From the NCBI GenBank assembly GCA_034440635.1, contig JAOTON010001929.1, positions 124,001 through 188,000 on the forward strand: DNA of 64,000 nucleotides, read 5' to 3'. Every line of letters begins with the position of its first letter. Positions within the stretch are counted from its first letter, which is position 1. The DNA comes from Lepas anatifera (taxonomy: Eukaryota > Arthropoda > Thecostraca > Lepadidae). The position numbers and the translations under genes are program-made. Of the stretch, positions 11,488 through 22,703 are shown in pieces. Below the pieces are notes generated by a model. The model ran no database searches. It saw nothing but the letters and a program-made list of their open reading frames with translations, and was not told where the DNA came from.

Positions 11488-13135
11488 GGGCGGTGGGGCG
11501 CGGCCGCCGCCGCCGCTGCCCGCTGCCGCCCTGCGCTGTACATATCATGGCGGCTGGTCAGCGCCGGCGGCCGCCGCCGGTGCGGGCTTCCTGGCGCCGC
11601 GCTGCAGCTCGCAGTCTCCTCGCGGCGTCTCCTGCCAGCTGCGCTCTCCAGCGGCCACTTCCCATCCTATCTCGTGCCGATCGTGCCAAGCCCACGTGCC
11701 GCGGCGAGCACGCCAGCGGTGCCGCGAGGCAGTGAGAATGGCGCCGGGCAGCATCAGCAGCAGCAGCAGCAGCGGAGAGCCACAGCGTGATAGCCAGTGT
11801 AGAGGAGGCGTGACAACGATCAGCAGCGTCTTTCTGTGTGGGCGGCGAGTGAGTCAGTGTAGCGTGTCAGTGAGCGTCACGGCTCCCCGCGGCTGGCACG
11901 CCGCCGTTCCGTCTTGTCAGTGTCAGTCAGTACCTCTCATTTCATCGCGGCGCGGCCGCCACGGCGCGTGTTGCCTGCATTGTTACATTCCTCTCATACG
12001 TCAAATATCATGTTACGGTGATTTAAATAGTCGTAAGAATACATATTTATTCCAAGCAGCAACATTCGTGTTCAAAAGGAGATGCACCCAACGCAAAAAT
12101 GTTCGTCGTGACGAACAGGATTTCAGGTTTTAGGCGGTATATGATCGGAGCTTGAAACACAGCGAAGGCTGAGCGATGCTGAAAACAAAACGAAGTATCG
12201 CCGGCACCACAGTTGAGACAAACTGTTAGACAAAACTGACTATGAAACACTCTCAACAGAAAAGATACTATTCGAATTCGGAACCACAGGCGATTTTTGA
12301 CGCTATATACAACGCATAAATACATCAGTGGTACAGGTCGCTTTCTAATTCACACCTAAACAAACCAAGAAGACCGGTGGAAGGATGAACAACTTTTCCA
12401 CTGAAGGCGAGGGCTCGGCTCCCGCTCCGACCAGTGAGAGTCGATAACAATGGAGCCTCAAAGGCCGAAACCACAGGCGAGATCGTCATGCAACTGATAA
12501 AAAATAGAGGCATTGCAGCCGCCTGCCTCCCCTGAAGTTCCAAGGTTGCCTCGCACTGCCAGCTCACATCCAGCCTTCCCTTTACTTTTGAACAGCTTGG
12601 TGGGCATTCCCTGTTCCCTCGGGAGGCTGTGCCTCTCAATGTTTTGGATCTTCTCAGGTGCAGGCGTATCAGTGACGCAATCCAATGGGCCACAGATGAC
12701 GCCAAAGATTTTCACTTCGCATTCCAACAGCTGAGCTTGGCTTTCCAGGCAGCCGAGATGCCTATCACACGACACTCATAAAATTCACAACAAAGGCACG
12801 CTTTTGTCCGCACCGAGTCACAATCTTTCACCACCAAAACGGCACACTCCCGCCCAACACCAGCCGACTGAAGCGTGTCCGTTAGCTGTCCTCAGCGGGG
12901 CCGGCCCCGTATGACAGCTGCACTCAGCAGGGTAGGCCCCTTCCCTTATGACAGTTGTTTTCTAAGGACAGGTCCCGTTTGACAGCAGTCCCCAGCGGGG
13001 CAGGTCCCTATGACAGCCGTGCCTGCTTGACAGCTGGCCTCAGCCACGCCCGGTCCCGGCGGCAGCCAGCCTCACGGGTACATCATCTGTACATGGGCTG
13101 GCCTCACCTGAGCAGGCACTAAGCAGCCGCTGTCA
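11488..13135. other. Intergenic region between convergent RIM-BP and BCCIP (3' UTRs)
   Basis: The first few hundred bases are GC-rich and probably RIM-BP 3' UTR. A reverse-strand AATAAA at 12,046-12,051 could end the BCCIP transcript, but it is more than 1 kb from the stop and unproven. Open frames here look like noise. Confidence 0.4.
12870..13080. repeat. Degenerate tandem repeat downstream of BCCIP
   Basis: About five diverged units of roughly 35-50 bp share TGACAGC, CAGCGGGG or CAGCAGGG, and GGCCCC or GGTCCC. The array lies directly after the BCCIP stop on its transcribed side. Confidence 0.65.
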
Positions 13136-13315
13136 TCAGCTGGGCAGGGCCTGCACGGCGCGGCAGACGTCGTCTATGGCGGAGGCGAGGGCGGCAGCCG
13201 ACAGCAGCAGCACGCGCCGCAGGGGCGTCTGCCGCGTGTCGCGGTCCGTCCAGCCGCCGTCCACTGCCGTGTCTGTCTCGGCGGCCACGCTGAACTCGAA
13301 CCCGCACTCCGCCGC
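13136..13315 (-). CDS. BCCIP: BCCIP exon 6 (C-terminus and stop)
   Basis: The acceptor TATTGTCAG sits in the last unit of a minisatellite. It encodes AAECGFEFSVAAETDTAVDG and GGWTDRDTRQTPLRRVLLLS and ends at TGA. This corresponds to the family's GGKWSFDDVPMTPLRTVMLI segment. Confidence 0.87.
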   Translation of the reverse strand, partial: AAECGFEFSVAAETDTAVDGGWTDRDTRQTPLRRVLLLSAAALASAIDDVCRAVQALPS

Positions 13316-16300
13316 CTGACAATACACCGGCCAACCTCACATACTCGCGGACAACACACCGACAACCATGGCATGCTGACTGACGATACACTGGAGAACC
13401 TCACACACCCGCGGACAACGCACCGGCGAACCTCACTCTCGCGGACACCACACCGGCGAACCTCATACACCCGCGGGCAATACACCGGCCAACCTCACAC
13501 AACCCGGGCAACACACCGGCGAACCTCATAAACCTCATACACCCGCGGACAACACACCGGCGAACCTCATAAACCTCACACACCCGCGGGCAATACACCG
13601 GCGAACCTCATAAACCTCATACACCCGCGGACAACACACCAACCACCATGGCATGCTAACTGACGATACACTAGCGAACGTAACATACCCGCTGACAACA
13701 CACCGGCAAACCTCACACACCTGCGGACAACACACCGGCGAACCTCACACACCTGCGGACAACACACCGGCGAACCTCACACACCACTTGATAATACACC
13801 GGCGAACCTCACACACCGGCTGACAATACATTACCAACTCCCACAACACCTGCAGACGAAGTATGGAACTATGAATACCGGTCCACACGGTACAGACCAC
13901 CACCATGCCCAATCACCGAATCACACACATTTACTTTAATTAACACACAGACTGACCGCATGTCGCGTGTGGACATGACTAACTTTGCCCTTTCCTAGTT
14001 ATCTGGATATTTTTCAAACCAAGGAGATTTAAATAATGTCCCATGCTGAAATGAGGAGTGAATAACAAAGTCAGATCACGACGATCCACTTAAGTTTGAT
14101 TTGTTTTTACCTTGTCGAATATTTCATCCTCGCCGTTGAGCCAGGTGATCTCTGTCGCTGGGTCACCCTTCTCGGCAGCTTCGCTCTTCTTCTTGGCTTT
14201 GGCTGGCTTTTCGGCCCGATGTAGCTTGCTGATGAGCAGGTAGTGGGAGAATTTGTACGGCATATTCTTCTTGGCTGCCTCCTCGATTTCGTCCCTGCGA
14301 GGATCGAAACGTTGCTTAACTGTACCGCTTTAAGATGTGTGTATTTTACGAAGGACCAGAAACGATGAATTCCCACGGACTGCTTTTGAGATATCCTGTT
14401 TGAGATAGAAAAGACTAGAATCAAAGTGAAGCTCGCAGATTTGAAAACGTTCCCTTGAATGAGAACAAACGGAACCATCTGTCGTTTGATGCTTATTGTA
14501 GCTGTGTGGTAACCGGACTCCGCTTTAGGGCCAGTTATGATAATAAATGTATACCATTATAATCTACTGCTACAAAATACCCAAAAAATATTATTAACAG
14601 ATCTGGTGCACAAATTCTGAGGTGGGCCAAATAACAAATCAAGAGAACAGCGTAGAAATCTGGGGTGAGCGCTTTAAAATCGTGAGAAATCTTCTGGTAC
14701 CACTCTTTGTCTTTACCGAGCTTTGGTATGCCAAATGTTCATTTTTCATGGGAGCTGTCAAGAAAAATACGCGACTTGTACCGCTCCAAACAGAAGTAGC
14801 TCATAACGTAGTTATGAAACAGCCGCACCAGCAAAACAAACGCCCCTAAGACACCACCTCAGTCAGCCTCAGGGACCGGTACCCAAGAGTAGGTACTGAG
14901 CAGCACCCCGCCAACCCACTCCCACCCAATAGATACCCCAGAGTAGGGACTGAGCAGCACCCCGCCGACCCACTCCCATCCAATAGATACCCCAGAGTAG
15001 GGACTGAGCAGCACCCAGCCGACCCACTCCCGCCCACTTACTACCTAAGAGTAATGAATGAGCAGCGCCCAGCCGACCCACTCCCGCCCACTTAGTACCA
15101 AGTGTAAGGAATGAGCAGCGCCCAGCCGACCCACTCCCACCCACTTAGTACCTAAGAGTAAGGATTGAGCACCTTGCCGACCCACTCCCACCCACCTGAG
15201 CGAGGTCAGCAGCGGTACGCAGATCTGAAGCGGGATGTTGACGAAGCGCTCGTTGATCAGCAGGCCGCAGTGTTCGCTGGTGGACTCCAGTACGGCGTTC
15301 AGCCGGTCCTGCACCTCGCGCGGCGCGCCAGACGACTTACACCGGCCCAGCAGCGCCTTCTTCAGGTCCCGCACCGACTCCCGCTCCTGGGGCAGCGTGC
15401 CAATGGTCAACACGCCCGGACTCTTCCACAGCAGGCTGCCAGACGGTGGCACCACACCCTCAGACCGAGCCACACCTTCAGACATCGTCCACCGACTCTC
15501 GCTCATGTGGTACCTAGCGTGCCAACTGCCAACACACCCAGACTCTTCCACAGCAGGCTGCCCGACAGCGGTACCACACCCTCAGATATCGGCCACAGAT
15601 TCCACGAACAATGCTGCACGCCAAAATACAAAATCCAAAATTGACTAACACGCTAACTTCCTGGAATTATAGAAAAGCAGGAGCGCATATTATCTCAGAA
15701 CGATAAGAATAAACGATTCATTTGCTGGAGCTGTTTTCGTCCACTGTGACAAGGTGGCCTTTACAGGAATTCAAAGATACGTGTTTTCCTCATGTATGTT
15801 TCACGTCTGCTGCCTGGCTCACCCGTCGCGCTGTTAGGTTGACAACAGTGGTGATGCCGTAGACCTCCTTGTCCGAATCAGTGTCCATGGCATCGTCCTC
15901 ATCGGTGTCCGCTTCCGGGCCCTCCTCCTCGCATTGCTGGGCAGTAACCACGTAAGTGTAAATACCCTACACATAGGCCAACGACAAAAATAATGGAAAT
16001 AACAAGAATCGTGAAGGTTGGGAATGACATACAAATAGTACGTTTGAAAATCGTCCCAAAAGCAGCCTCTTCGTCACACTTCTTCGCCACGGTAACAAGG
16101 CGATATTTATCGAATCCAGGGCTAGAGCGACTGACGGCAAGTCGCTGAACTTTGCTCACCTTCAGAACGCTGCCCACGTAGTTCTGACTGATGACGATGT
16201 CGGCGAGGTCGCCCCAGTTGACGTGGGCGCGTGGCAGCAGCGGCAGCAGACAGCTGGCGGATCCCGTGAGAGTCCGTCTCGGTGGGAACTCGGCCCTCAA

Positions 16301-16748
16301 AGTCCACCATCACCTGTGCAACAGCAGACCGGTCAACTAGGGTAGACGTCGAGTTGAGGTTCCCGCAACGCGTGTGGGGGAAGCCTCCATCTGCTAGGTG
16401 AAAAATAAGTTCGAAAATAGCAGATCCAGCACTTAACAAATCGAAAAGGTTTGATATATTTCCCGCCGTAATATCAGGTCCAAATGAATTCGAGTAAAGC
16501 TATAAAACATCGATAAACACGCAGTTAGACACCAAATACAAAAAATTACAATGTTTTACCCATCAGCCCAATTGGTGCCAGTGACCGTACTACCCGATTT
16601 GATAGTCACAAGGTCCAGCGGCGGCACTCACACTCTGGTCTACGAACCGGCGCAGCTCCGGGTCCTCCTCCGACTCAGACCCACTGGAAGAGCTCTCATC
16701 CTCCTCCATCTCTCCCATCTTCTCTACATTCCTGCGTTTGACACTCAT
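13136..16748 (-). CDS. BCCIP: BCCIP homologue (BRCA2 and CDKN1A-interacting protein), frameshifted in exon 2
   Basis: In other animals BCCIP binds BRCA2 and p21 and works in homologous recombination, cell-cycle control and 60S ribosome biogenesis. On the - strand six exons join in phase: 16748-16632, 16313-16160, 15936-15823, 15386-15196, 14294-14111 and 13315-13136. They give about 312 residues, matching the roughly 314-322 of human BCCIP. An acidic Ser/Glu N-terminus is followed by VMVDFEGRVPTETDSHGIRQ. Further landmarks are NWGDLADIVISQNYVGSVLK, VYGITTVVNLTAR, CGLLINERFVNIPLQICVPL, KFSHYLLISKLHRAEK, and a final GGWTDRDTRQTPLRRVLLLS, all in family order. Exon 2 is 154 bases and needs one base fewer to stay in frame, with the extra base near 16,250. 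This is probably a sequence error but could be a true break. The start was chosen as the ATG of MSVKRRNVEK after a non-coding leader. Confidence 0.9.
13322..13830. repeat. Minisatellite in BCCIP intron 5, abutting exon 6
   Basis: About 15 units of roughly 30-40 bp share ACACCGGCGAACCTCA and CACCCGCGGACAACAC. Two units carry an inserted ACCATGGCATGCT-containing segment, a higher-order duplication. The unit nearest exon 6 supplies the 3' splice site. Confidence 0.92.
14111..14294 (-). CDS. BCCIP: BCCIP exon 5
   Basis: The acceptor is ATCCTCGCAG and the donor is AAG|GTAAAA. It encodes DEIEEAAKKNMPYKFSHYLL and then KAKKKSEAAEKG, matching the family YFYLLISKTF and lysine-rich segment. Confidence 0.87.
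14870..15195. repeat. 57-bp minisatellite in BCCIP intron 4, abutting exon 4
   Basis: Five to six units share GAGCAGCRCCCMGCCGACCC, ACTCCCACCCA and AGAGTARGGA (IUPAC). The last unit runs directly into the exon 4 donor, so every unit carries a near-copy of that splice site on the transcribed strand. Confidence 0.92.
15196..15386 (-). CDS. BCCIP: BCCIP exon 4
   Basis: The acceptor is GCCCCAG and the donor is CTCAG|GTGGGT. It encodes ERESVRDLKKALLGRCKSSG and CGLLINERFVNIPLQICVPL, a strongly conserved BCCIP core. The donor lies inside the first unit of the adjacent minisatellite. Confidence 0.9.
15390..15600. repeat. Direct duplication in BCCIP intron 3 beside exon 4
   Basis: Two diverged copies of a segment with GACTCTTCCACAGCAGGCTG and ACCACACCCTCAGA lie about 125 bp apart. 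The first copy begins at the exon 4 acceptor. Confidence 0.85.
15823..15936 (-). CDS. BCCIP: BCCIP exon 3
   Basis: The acceptor is CTGCCCAG and the donor precedes GTGAGC. Thirty-eight codons encode an acidic stretch, EADTDEDDAMDTDSD, and KEVYGITTVVNLTARR, matching the family's FGFISLLNLTER-type segment. Confidence 0.87.
16160..16313 (-). CDS. BCCIP: BCCIP exon 2 with single-base frameshift
   Basis: The acceptor is TGCACAG and the donor is AAG|GTGAGC. The first part reads VMVDFEGRVPTETDSHGIRQ. After one extra base near 16,250 the reading moves to PLLPRAHVNWGDLADIVISQ in another frame. The known family aligns across the point without a gap, so the shift is one base in a CAG/CTG-like repeat context. 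Confidence 0.85.
16632..16748 (-). CDS. BCCIP: BCCIP exon 1 (start, acidic N-terminus)
   Basis: Encodes MSVKRRNVEKMGEMEEDE and an acidic Ser/Glu run, 39 codons. The donor is AGT|GTGAGT on the - strand, and the exon ends in phase 0. Confidence 0.85.
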
Positions 16749-19487
16749 TGTTGCTGCCAAGAAAAAAAATAATGTATAATACGAAAAAAACACCCGATTT
16801 AAAATGCGAAAATCAGGCGAACAGAACTCGTCAGAAAAGTTATGAGCTCATGTTAGTTATGTCATCCTTATTTGTATATGAGGCCAAACTCATACATCGA
16901 TATGCCCATATGTTTGTTGTATCAAAATATGTGTGCCTTGTGTCTGTCAGTTCTCAGGAAATTCTGAGTGTAGAATAAATGTGTAGGAACTTTAAATCAG
17001 CATCTGTAAACGATTATTCTCCAGCAGCCTTGCAATGAATCAATTTAACCATAATGTGGGAAGACATTGGAGGCTACATACCAGACAGGCGCCAAGTATG
17101 CGGACAATTTGACGGTATTTCAAACCATTACATTATGAGCTAAACTGTTCACAAACTAAGAAATATCCATCACAGGCAAGACTATGGTCTAAACTTATAT
17201 GTTCAGTATCTCTGAGAAAATGACATCAGTGAGTCGGTGTGAACGGCAAAATGTTTCATTCGGTATCATGAGCCTCCCTCTGATGTGCCAGAAGGATCGC
17301 TGTTGACAGGGTACTTTAACTACGGGTACAACCAAGTTTCCTACTAAATATAGTCCTCCCATGATGATGTCACCGCCCTTTCCTACTAAGTTCTAGGAGA
17401 TTCTACTAAGTTTTGGAAGGATCAGCTGGAACATACCAAGTTTGGGCGTATTTGGCATTAATCTAGTATAAATCGAAATCAACTTGTTTCACCCATTTGA
17501 CAGTAACCTTGATCTCAACGGCGAGCAGCGTATTTTACGTAAATTTAATGAAAAAATCATAACACTTCAAAGAATTTGTTGAAAGGGCATGCATTTATTT
17601 GATCAACTCAGGCCTACTTAATGGCCGAGAGAAATATGTTTACCTTTGCTCAAGAGATCACTGGTGTTTATTGTCTTCTGCTGCAGGTTCCACCAACAGC
17701 CAATCAAAGGTCAGAAATCAACAGCCAATCAAAATCGAGATTAGTCTTACTGCAAACAGCTGTTAGTGCTGAACCTGTCCTTATTTTGACACGCTCTGGA
17801 AAATTTGTAAAAATAATATTCCTCACTGGAGTTTTTGCAAAACGTCTGATGGTTTCACAAATAAAAATCTTTTAGCTTTCTGTTCAACCATATAAGTTTT
17901 GTTGATACAGTTCTAAAATAGGTTATTTAAAGCTTCAAAAAAGTGCAATTTCTCCAATGCCCTGCATAGTAACTCTTGGGCCTCTCCAGCCATGATGACG
18001 TAATGCTGCCAAACAACTTGAACGGGGTCTGGCTGTTGATCCCCTTTTATTTTTATTTTTTCATAAACGACCTTCCCTACAAAAATTTGATCAAACTCTC
18101 TATTTGCTGTACAACATAGATTGACTGTTTCGATGGAGAGGGATAGTTGGCTTGGTTCATAATACTCAATTCAGTTGAATTTAAATGAAACATTTGAAAT
18201 TAAAAACGACAGCACCGGACAGATCTTGAGAAAAATTGAAATCTAGTTTGAAAAAGACTTCTAACACTTCATGGTTTTCCAAAAAACCAAGAATGAGGTG
18301 TGGGAATAAAAATGTCAATGACTGACCAAGAATGGTTAAAACATTGTGTTATTACATAATTGAAAGCAATATCAATATTTATCTACCTGATTGGAAAATT
18401 TCTACATGTTTTCACTGACTTAGCATTATGGAGAAGCCACATCTCAATTAATTGTGATTGGTGTTGTGCATTTTCATGAACTTGGAAATAAAAATGTGTT
18501 GCTTTGCTGAAGCATTGTTCTACTAAATTAAAAGGTACAAATTTAAGTATGTGTTTCTTTATATGAGCCAGAACGAAATTTTAACAACTAAGTACTTTCA
18601 TTCTTTTATTTTAGGATGGTACTTATTGAGAATTCTCACAATGTATTCCAATTTTCATTAAATCAGCATTCAAGATACTTCACTTGTCAATAATGCATTA
18701 ATTTTGCTTCCTTAAGTTATACCATTTTCAAAGAGAGAGCTCCTTTAGTTTTATTGCCTAAGCCTACCTTTCTAAACGATCTCTGAAAATTAAGAAAATT
18801 TATATGCTGTAGGCTAAACTCTAATGACTTTCAGACTTACTGATTCTGACCCAACTCGACAAGTTAAGCAGTCTGAGATGAAGCTAGACATGGGGCATGG
18901 GGGAGGTGCAGAGAGCATGAGCCCCCCCCATAGATACTGAAGTACTTCTCAATTGCTGAATGAAGAGACCTCGTTGATCATGTGCCCTCCGCCCTAAGGC
19001 ACACTCTGTCAGAGCTTGAATGCAAATGGACTGCATGAGACAAGTGATTGGAATTTAGCTGTGAAAATGGTCTGCCTACCCTTTCAATCTAGTTCAATGT
19101 GGTGTTCTCCATATAGGCAGCGGCTAATCTTAAATAAGACGTCCACTTTCCCGAAAGATTTTCTATAGAAATGATACATTTTCAGGATCGGCAAGACACC
19201 CTCTTTCCTTTCAGTGAGGCCCCGTAGCGCCATTCCCACTTAAACCCCGATTTTCAGCACTTACTTAACCTGAACGTCGTAATTGCGCGCCGTCCATCGC
19301 CGTACATAAACAAAACACCGAAGACAATGGCAGCTGATCGTCAGTCAACTTATGGAAACCATCAGCTGACTGATCATCAGCCAACTGACGATTGGTACCT
19401 TTGTACCAGAGGTAAACACCGTTGTGAAAGCGTGCCAAATCTTGGCTCGGTGCGCCGCGGCTGGCTTGCTACATCGAGGCACGGTTC
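16749..19487. other. BCCIP upstream region, no gene seen
   Basis: AT-rich sequence without convincing exons or repeats. The BCCIP promoter should lie near 16.75-17.0 kb, but I see no clear core element. Confidence 0.4.
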
Positions 19488-19739
19488 GGTTGGGTTGGGT
19501 TGGGTTGGGTTGGGTTGGGTTGGGTTGGGTTGGGTTGGGTTGGGTTGGGTTGGGTTGGGTTGGGTTGGGTTGGGTTGGGTTGGGTTGGGTTGGGTTGGGT
19601 TGGGTTGGGTTGGGTTGGGTTGGGTTGGGTTGGGTTGGGTTGGGTTAGGTTGGGTTGGGTTGGGTTGGGTTGGGTTGGGTTGGGTTGGGTTGGGTTGGGT
19701 TGGGTTGGGTTGGGTTGGGTTGGGTTGGGTTGGGTTGGG
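19488..19739. repeat. (TTGGG)n array
   Basis: About 50 almost perfect copies of TTGGG with one TTAGG variant near 19,644. The TTGGG frames translate to (GLGWV)-type repeats that are not genes. It abuts a TTAGG array in the same orientation. Confidence 0.97.
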
Positions 19740-20010
19740 TTAGGTTAGGTTAGGTTAGGTTAGGTTAGGTTAGGTTAGGTTAGGTTAGGTTAGGTTAGGT
19801 TAGGTTAGGTTAGGTTAGGTTAGGTTAGGTTAGGTTAGGTTAGGTTAGGCTTGGCTAAGCTAGGCCAGGTTAGGTTAGGTTAGGTTAGGTTAGGTTAGGT
19901 TAGGTTAGGTTAGGTTAGGTTAGGTAAGGTTAGGTTAGGTTAGGTTAGTTTAGGTTAGAGTTAGGTTAGGTTAGGTTAGGTTAGGTTAGGTTAGGTTAGG
20001 TTAGGTTAGG
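19740..20010. repeat. (TTAGG)n telomere-type array
   Basis: About 50 copies of the arthropod telomere unit, with a short irregular patch near 19,848-19,868. It lies between unrelated unique sequences, so it is interstitial and not a chromosome end. Confidence 0.97.
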
Positions 20011-20828
20011 TTGGTTGTACTTATCTAACGGTACTGTCGGCGGACAGCCGCGAGAAAATCTTGCCACTTATTTTTATGGCGTTATCACCACATAAACTCA
20101 TCCAAATAAGAAGACAAAAATGAGGGTCCCGCACGCATTTTCATCCATCTCCGGTTTCTAGGGGTGCCGCCCACGGAATTTTCGCCGGGGACGGACCCGG
20201 GCTATTCGGTACATGACAGCATTAATGACGATTTACCTAAAAATTTGGGGCGACGTCCCCCTGGTTGGGCAACAGGGGGACGTCCCCCCGCCCCGCTGTC
20301 GTGTCCATGCCGGTCTCAAGCACAAACCAACCACGGTTAGTAGAGACACTGAAAGCGACTGAAACCAACAAACTCTATCACCGCAAACACAAAATGGCAG
20401 CACATTCTACTACTTGATATTAAAATATTTTCAATATAATTTATTAAATTTATAGCGGTAGAAAAATGTTATCTTGTCTTTTCTTACTCTTCAAAATAAT
20501 TTTATTGGCAAAATATTGTTAAAGCGAGTGATTTTCTCTTTTTAATTTCTAACAATATTTTTACACATAACATTGCGCAATTTCCTTTTGAATTATTGGT
20601 TGGGAGGCGTGGGGACGTGTGGATGCTGTAGTTATTGTTTACGTTTTGATTAAGGTCGTGGAAGTGCGGGTTATACTTCGATTTCTGTCTTATTTCATAG
20701 CTAAAACATGAAGAAACACTCTACAGTTAAGTATGAACCACCTTCTTTTGTGATTTTACGCATTTTTTCTAGTTGGACGGGTATATGTAGGTGCGCCTAG
20801 GCAGCAATAATCAGCCAGTGTACAAAGT
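20011..20828. other. No gene seen; AT-rich region upstream of a candidate exon
   Basis: Contains a GTCCCC-rich MITE-like fragment (20,160-20,310) and AT-rich sequence. The last 200 bases could be a promoter/5' UTR for the exon-like ORF that follows. Confidence 0.35.
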
Positions 20829-20921
20829 ATGGCATTTTTCGACGAGATCTCGTCGGTGCGAGTGCCCTTGGAGACAGGACCGAGTGGTGTGAATTTTATC
20901 AACCTGGTGCGAATTTGCGAG
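20829..20921 (+). CDS. Candidate first exon, 31 codons, unrecognised
   Basis: The ATG has a good context (A at -3, G at +4). The frame reads MAFFDEISSVRVPLETGPSG and VNFINLVRICE, then meets a donor GAG|GTTAGT in phase 0. The peptide looks like real protein but I do not recognise it. Splicing to the acceptor at 26,772 would add eleven codons and a TGA overlapping the ATG of the large downstream ORF. It could thus be an upstream ORF, the true N-terminus of that gene if an indel is present, or an exon of a separate gene. No transcript supports any of these. Confidence 0.35.
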
Positions 20922-22703
20922 GTTAGTGACACTTAAAATAAACAAATAATGGCTGAATGGCTATTAAGACACAGGAGGGGCCCTATAAAAGCCCTTAATT
21001 AACTGAATAATGATTGAGGTAGCATTGCATTGCAGGGGTAGGAATGGGTGCATTTTTCCCTGGTATGTGGCATATTGGTGCAAATTTTTGGAGGATGGTG
21101 GTGCAAGAATTTTTATGGCTGGTGCGACTCGTCTGGCCTGTTGCCATACTTTGCAGACTGGATAATCAGCAGAATCACTACCAAATGCAGGGCTAAAGCA
21201 GTGGCGAATCCACGACGAATTCATTTTAGGGGCTGGGGGCTCATGAGAAACTGACGAAAAATTACGTCTGGGGGTGAAATTATATTGATATAAGTTGCTT
21301 GAGGGTGGAATTCCTCGCAAGATCCCTATGGTTTCAACCAGGATAAAAAAAATGCTCCCACCTTTCTACCACTGTCCCTACACACCACAACGCCACCGCC
21401 GCGCCGCCGCCACCACACTCTATTGCCTTGCGCCACCACAGGTATCTTGGCCACCACGAGGTCTCATCCTAACTTTAATTTTGTCTTTTATGCGCCGTCT
21501 ATGGCTACAATCTAGATTCTGCCTATTAATTGCAGTAATCACTACTAGCGCCACAAATATTGGCTGTTGATTAGTGTAAAACGAACGTGTTCCACTGTTA
21601 AACGAATTAGAGAATGAATATACAGCTGCTGCTTTTATTTCATCACAGACCAAATAAAAGCGGGAGGTGTATCAGATTGTCGAACAGACAAATTGTCTTA
21701 CAATCATATCATCCAAAGAACAATACGTCCAACGATCAAATCATCCAAAGTTATAGCATCCAGGGTTCAAATCGTCCAAGATTGTACCGTCCAATGCTCA
21801 GAACGTCCAATTCGGCACCATGGGGAAGTTCCAAATCATCCAACGTTCAAATCATCCAAATTTCATATCATCCAAAGAACCAAGCGTCCAATAGTGAAAT
21901 CTTCCAAAATCAAAAGCGACCAAAGATTATGTAATCCAAAGCTTAATTCCTCCTATAGTCACCAGTTGGAGAGATTAGCTTCCGTTAACAAGCTAACAAG
22001 CTAACCGCCGCCTGTAAGGCTGTATTTTTGGAGAAACTAGGTTAGGTTAAGTTAGGTTAGGTTAGGTTAGTTCCCGTTCGCGTTAACAAGCTATGAACGT
22101 TAGATTTTCTGGTCATTGGACGATTTGACTTTGGACGATTTGATCGTTGGACGATATTCCCCTGGACGCTATGACCTTTGGAAGCTCTGAGTCTCAAAAA
22201 TAAATTTGAAACCGCTGAAATTCTCAAAAGGGTGGGAGGGGCAGTGTCTCTCTTGCTTTCGGTGGGGATTGATGTTTTGTTTGCTTTCTGTTAATAAGTA
22301 TTTACAGTTAGCCTATTATTTATATCTTAGAAAAGCGGCAAAATCGACGACAATCGTAGGGTTTGGGGGACAAATGCCTTTCCCCCTATATCCGTCCCTG
22401 GGGTGGGGGTTCAAGCCCCCAAAATTTCTGTGTATTTAGTAAATGCGTGGCCGGAGACTGTTCCGATGCTATGGCGGGGGCACGGTTCCTATAGAAGGGC
22501 GGGGGAGGTTCGAGCCCTTTGGCCCCCCTCAAATGAAGCCCTGGATACGGCACTGCATACATCCAACTAGGTAGTCACCAAGTATAGTTTCTTAGCGATG
22601 TATATTCGTGCATCTTGTGACGAGGCTCAGTTGCTGGCGCGTCCTCCATTGAGTCATAGGCCCTGGTTTCAAGGCTCGGCGGTGTTCTAAATAAGACCTA
22701 TGT
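20922..22703. other. No gene seen; repeat fragments
   Basis: Contains MITE-like fragments with GTGGCGAATCC (21,199) and CTGGATACGGCACTG (22,541-22,555), and a foldback listed separately. No supported exon. Confidence 0.4.
21695..22190. repeat. Foldback repeat of TCGTCCAA-type units around a short TTAGG array
   Basis: From 21,695 to 21,930 there are roughly 14-16-bp units such as AATCATCCAAAGTTC. From 22,115 to 22,190 the same units occur inverted (TTGGACGATTTGA). Between them (22,035-22,072) is a short TTAGG run. The layout resembles the arms of the 9-bp-TSD elements further right, but I cannot find its ends. Confidence 0.7.

Noticed and set aside
13320..15195. Regularly spaced repeats as a possible CRISPR array
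   Set aside because: Units are contiguous tandem minisatellites without unique spacers, and they sit in introns of a eukaryotic gene.
15045..15551. Single 168-residue - strand ORF as one exon
   Set aside because: It reads through BCCIP exon 4 into minisatellite and intron. Splice signals and family homology limit the exon to 15,196-15,386.
19327..19748. Long open frames of GLGWV-type repeats
   Set aside because: They are translations of the pure TTGGG array and carry no independent sign of coding.
19740..20010. True chromosome end
   Set aside because: Unrelated sequence continues on both sides, so the TTAGG array is interstitial.
21199..22555. hAT-like element with GTGGCGAATCC and GGATACGGCACTG ends
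   Set aside because: The flanking 8 bp do not match (no target duplication), so the two ends may belong to different elements.
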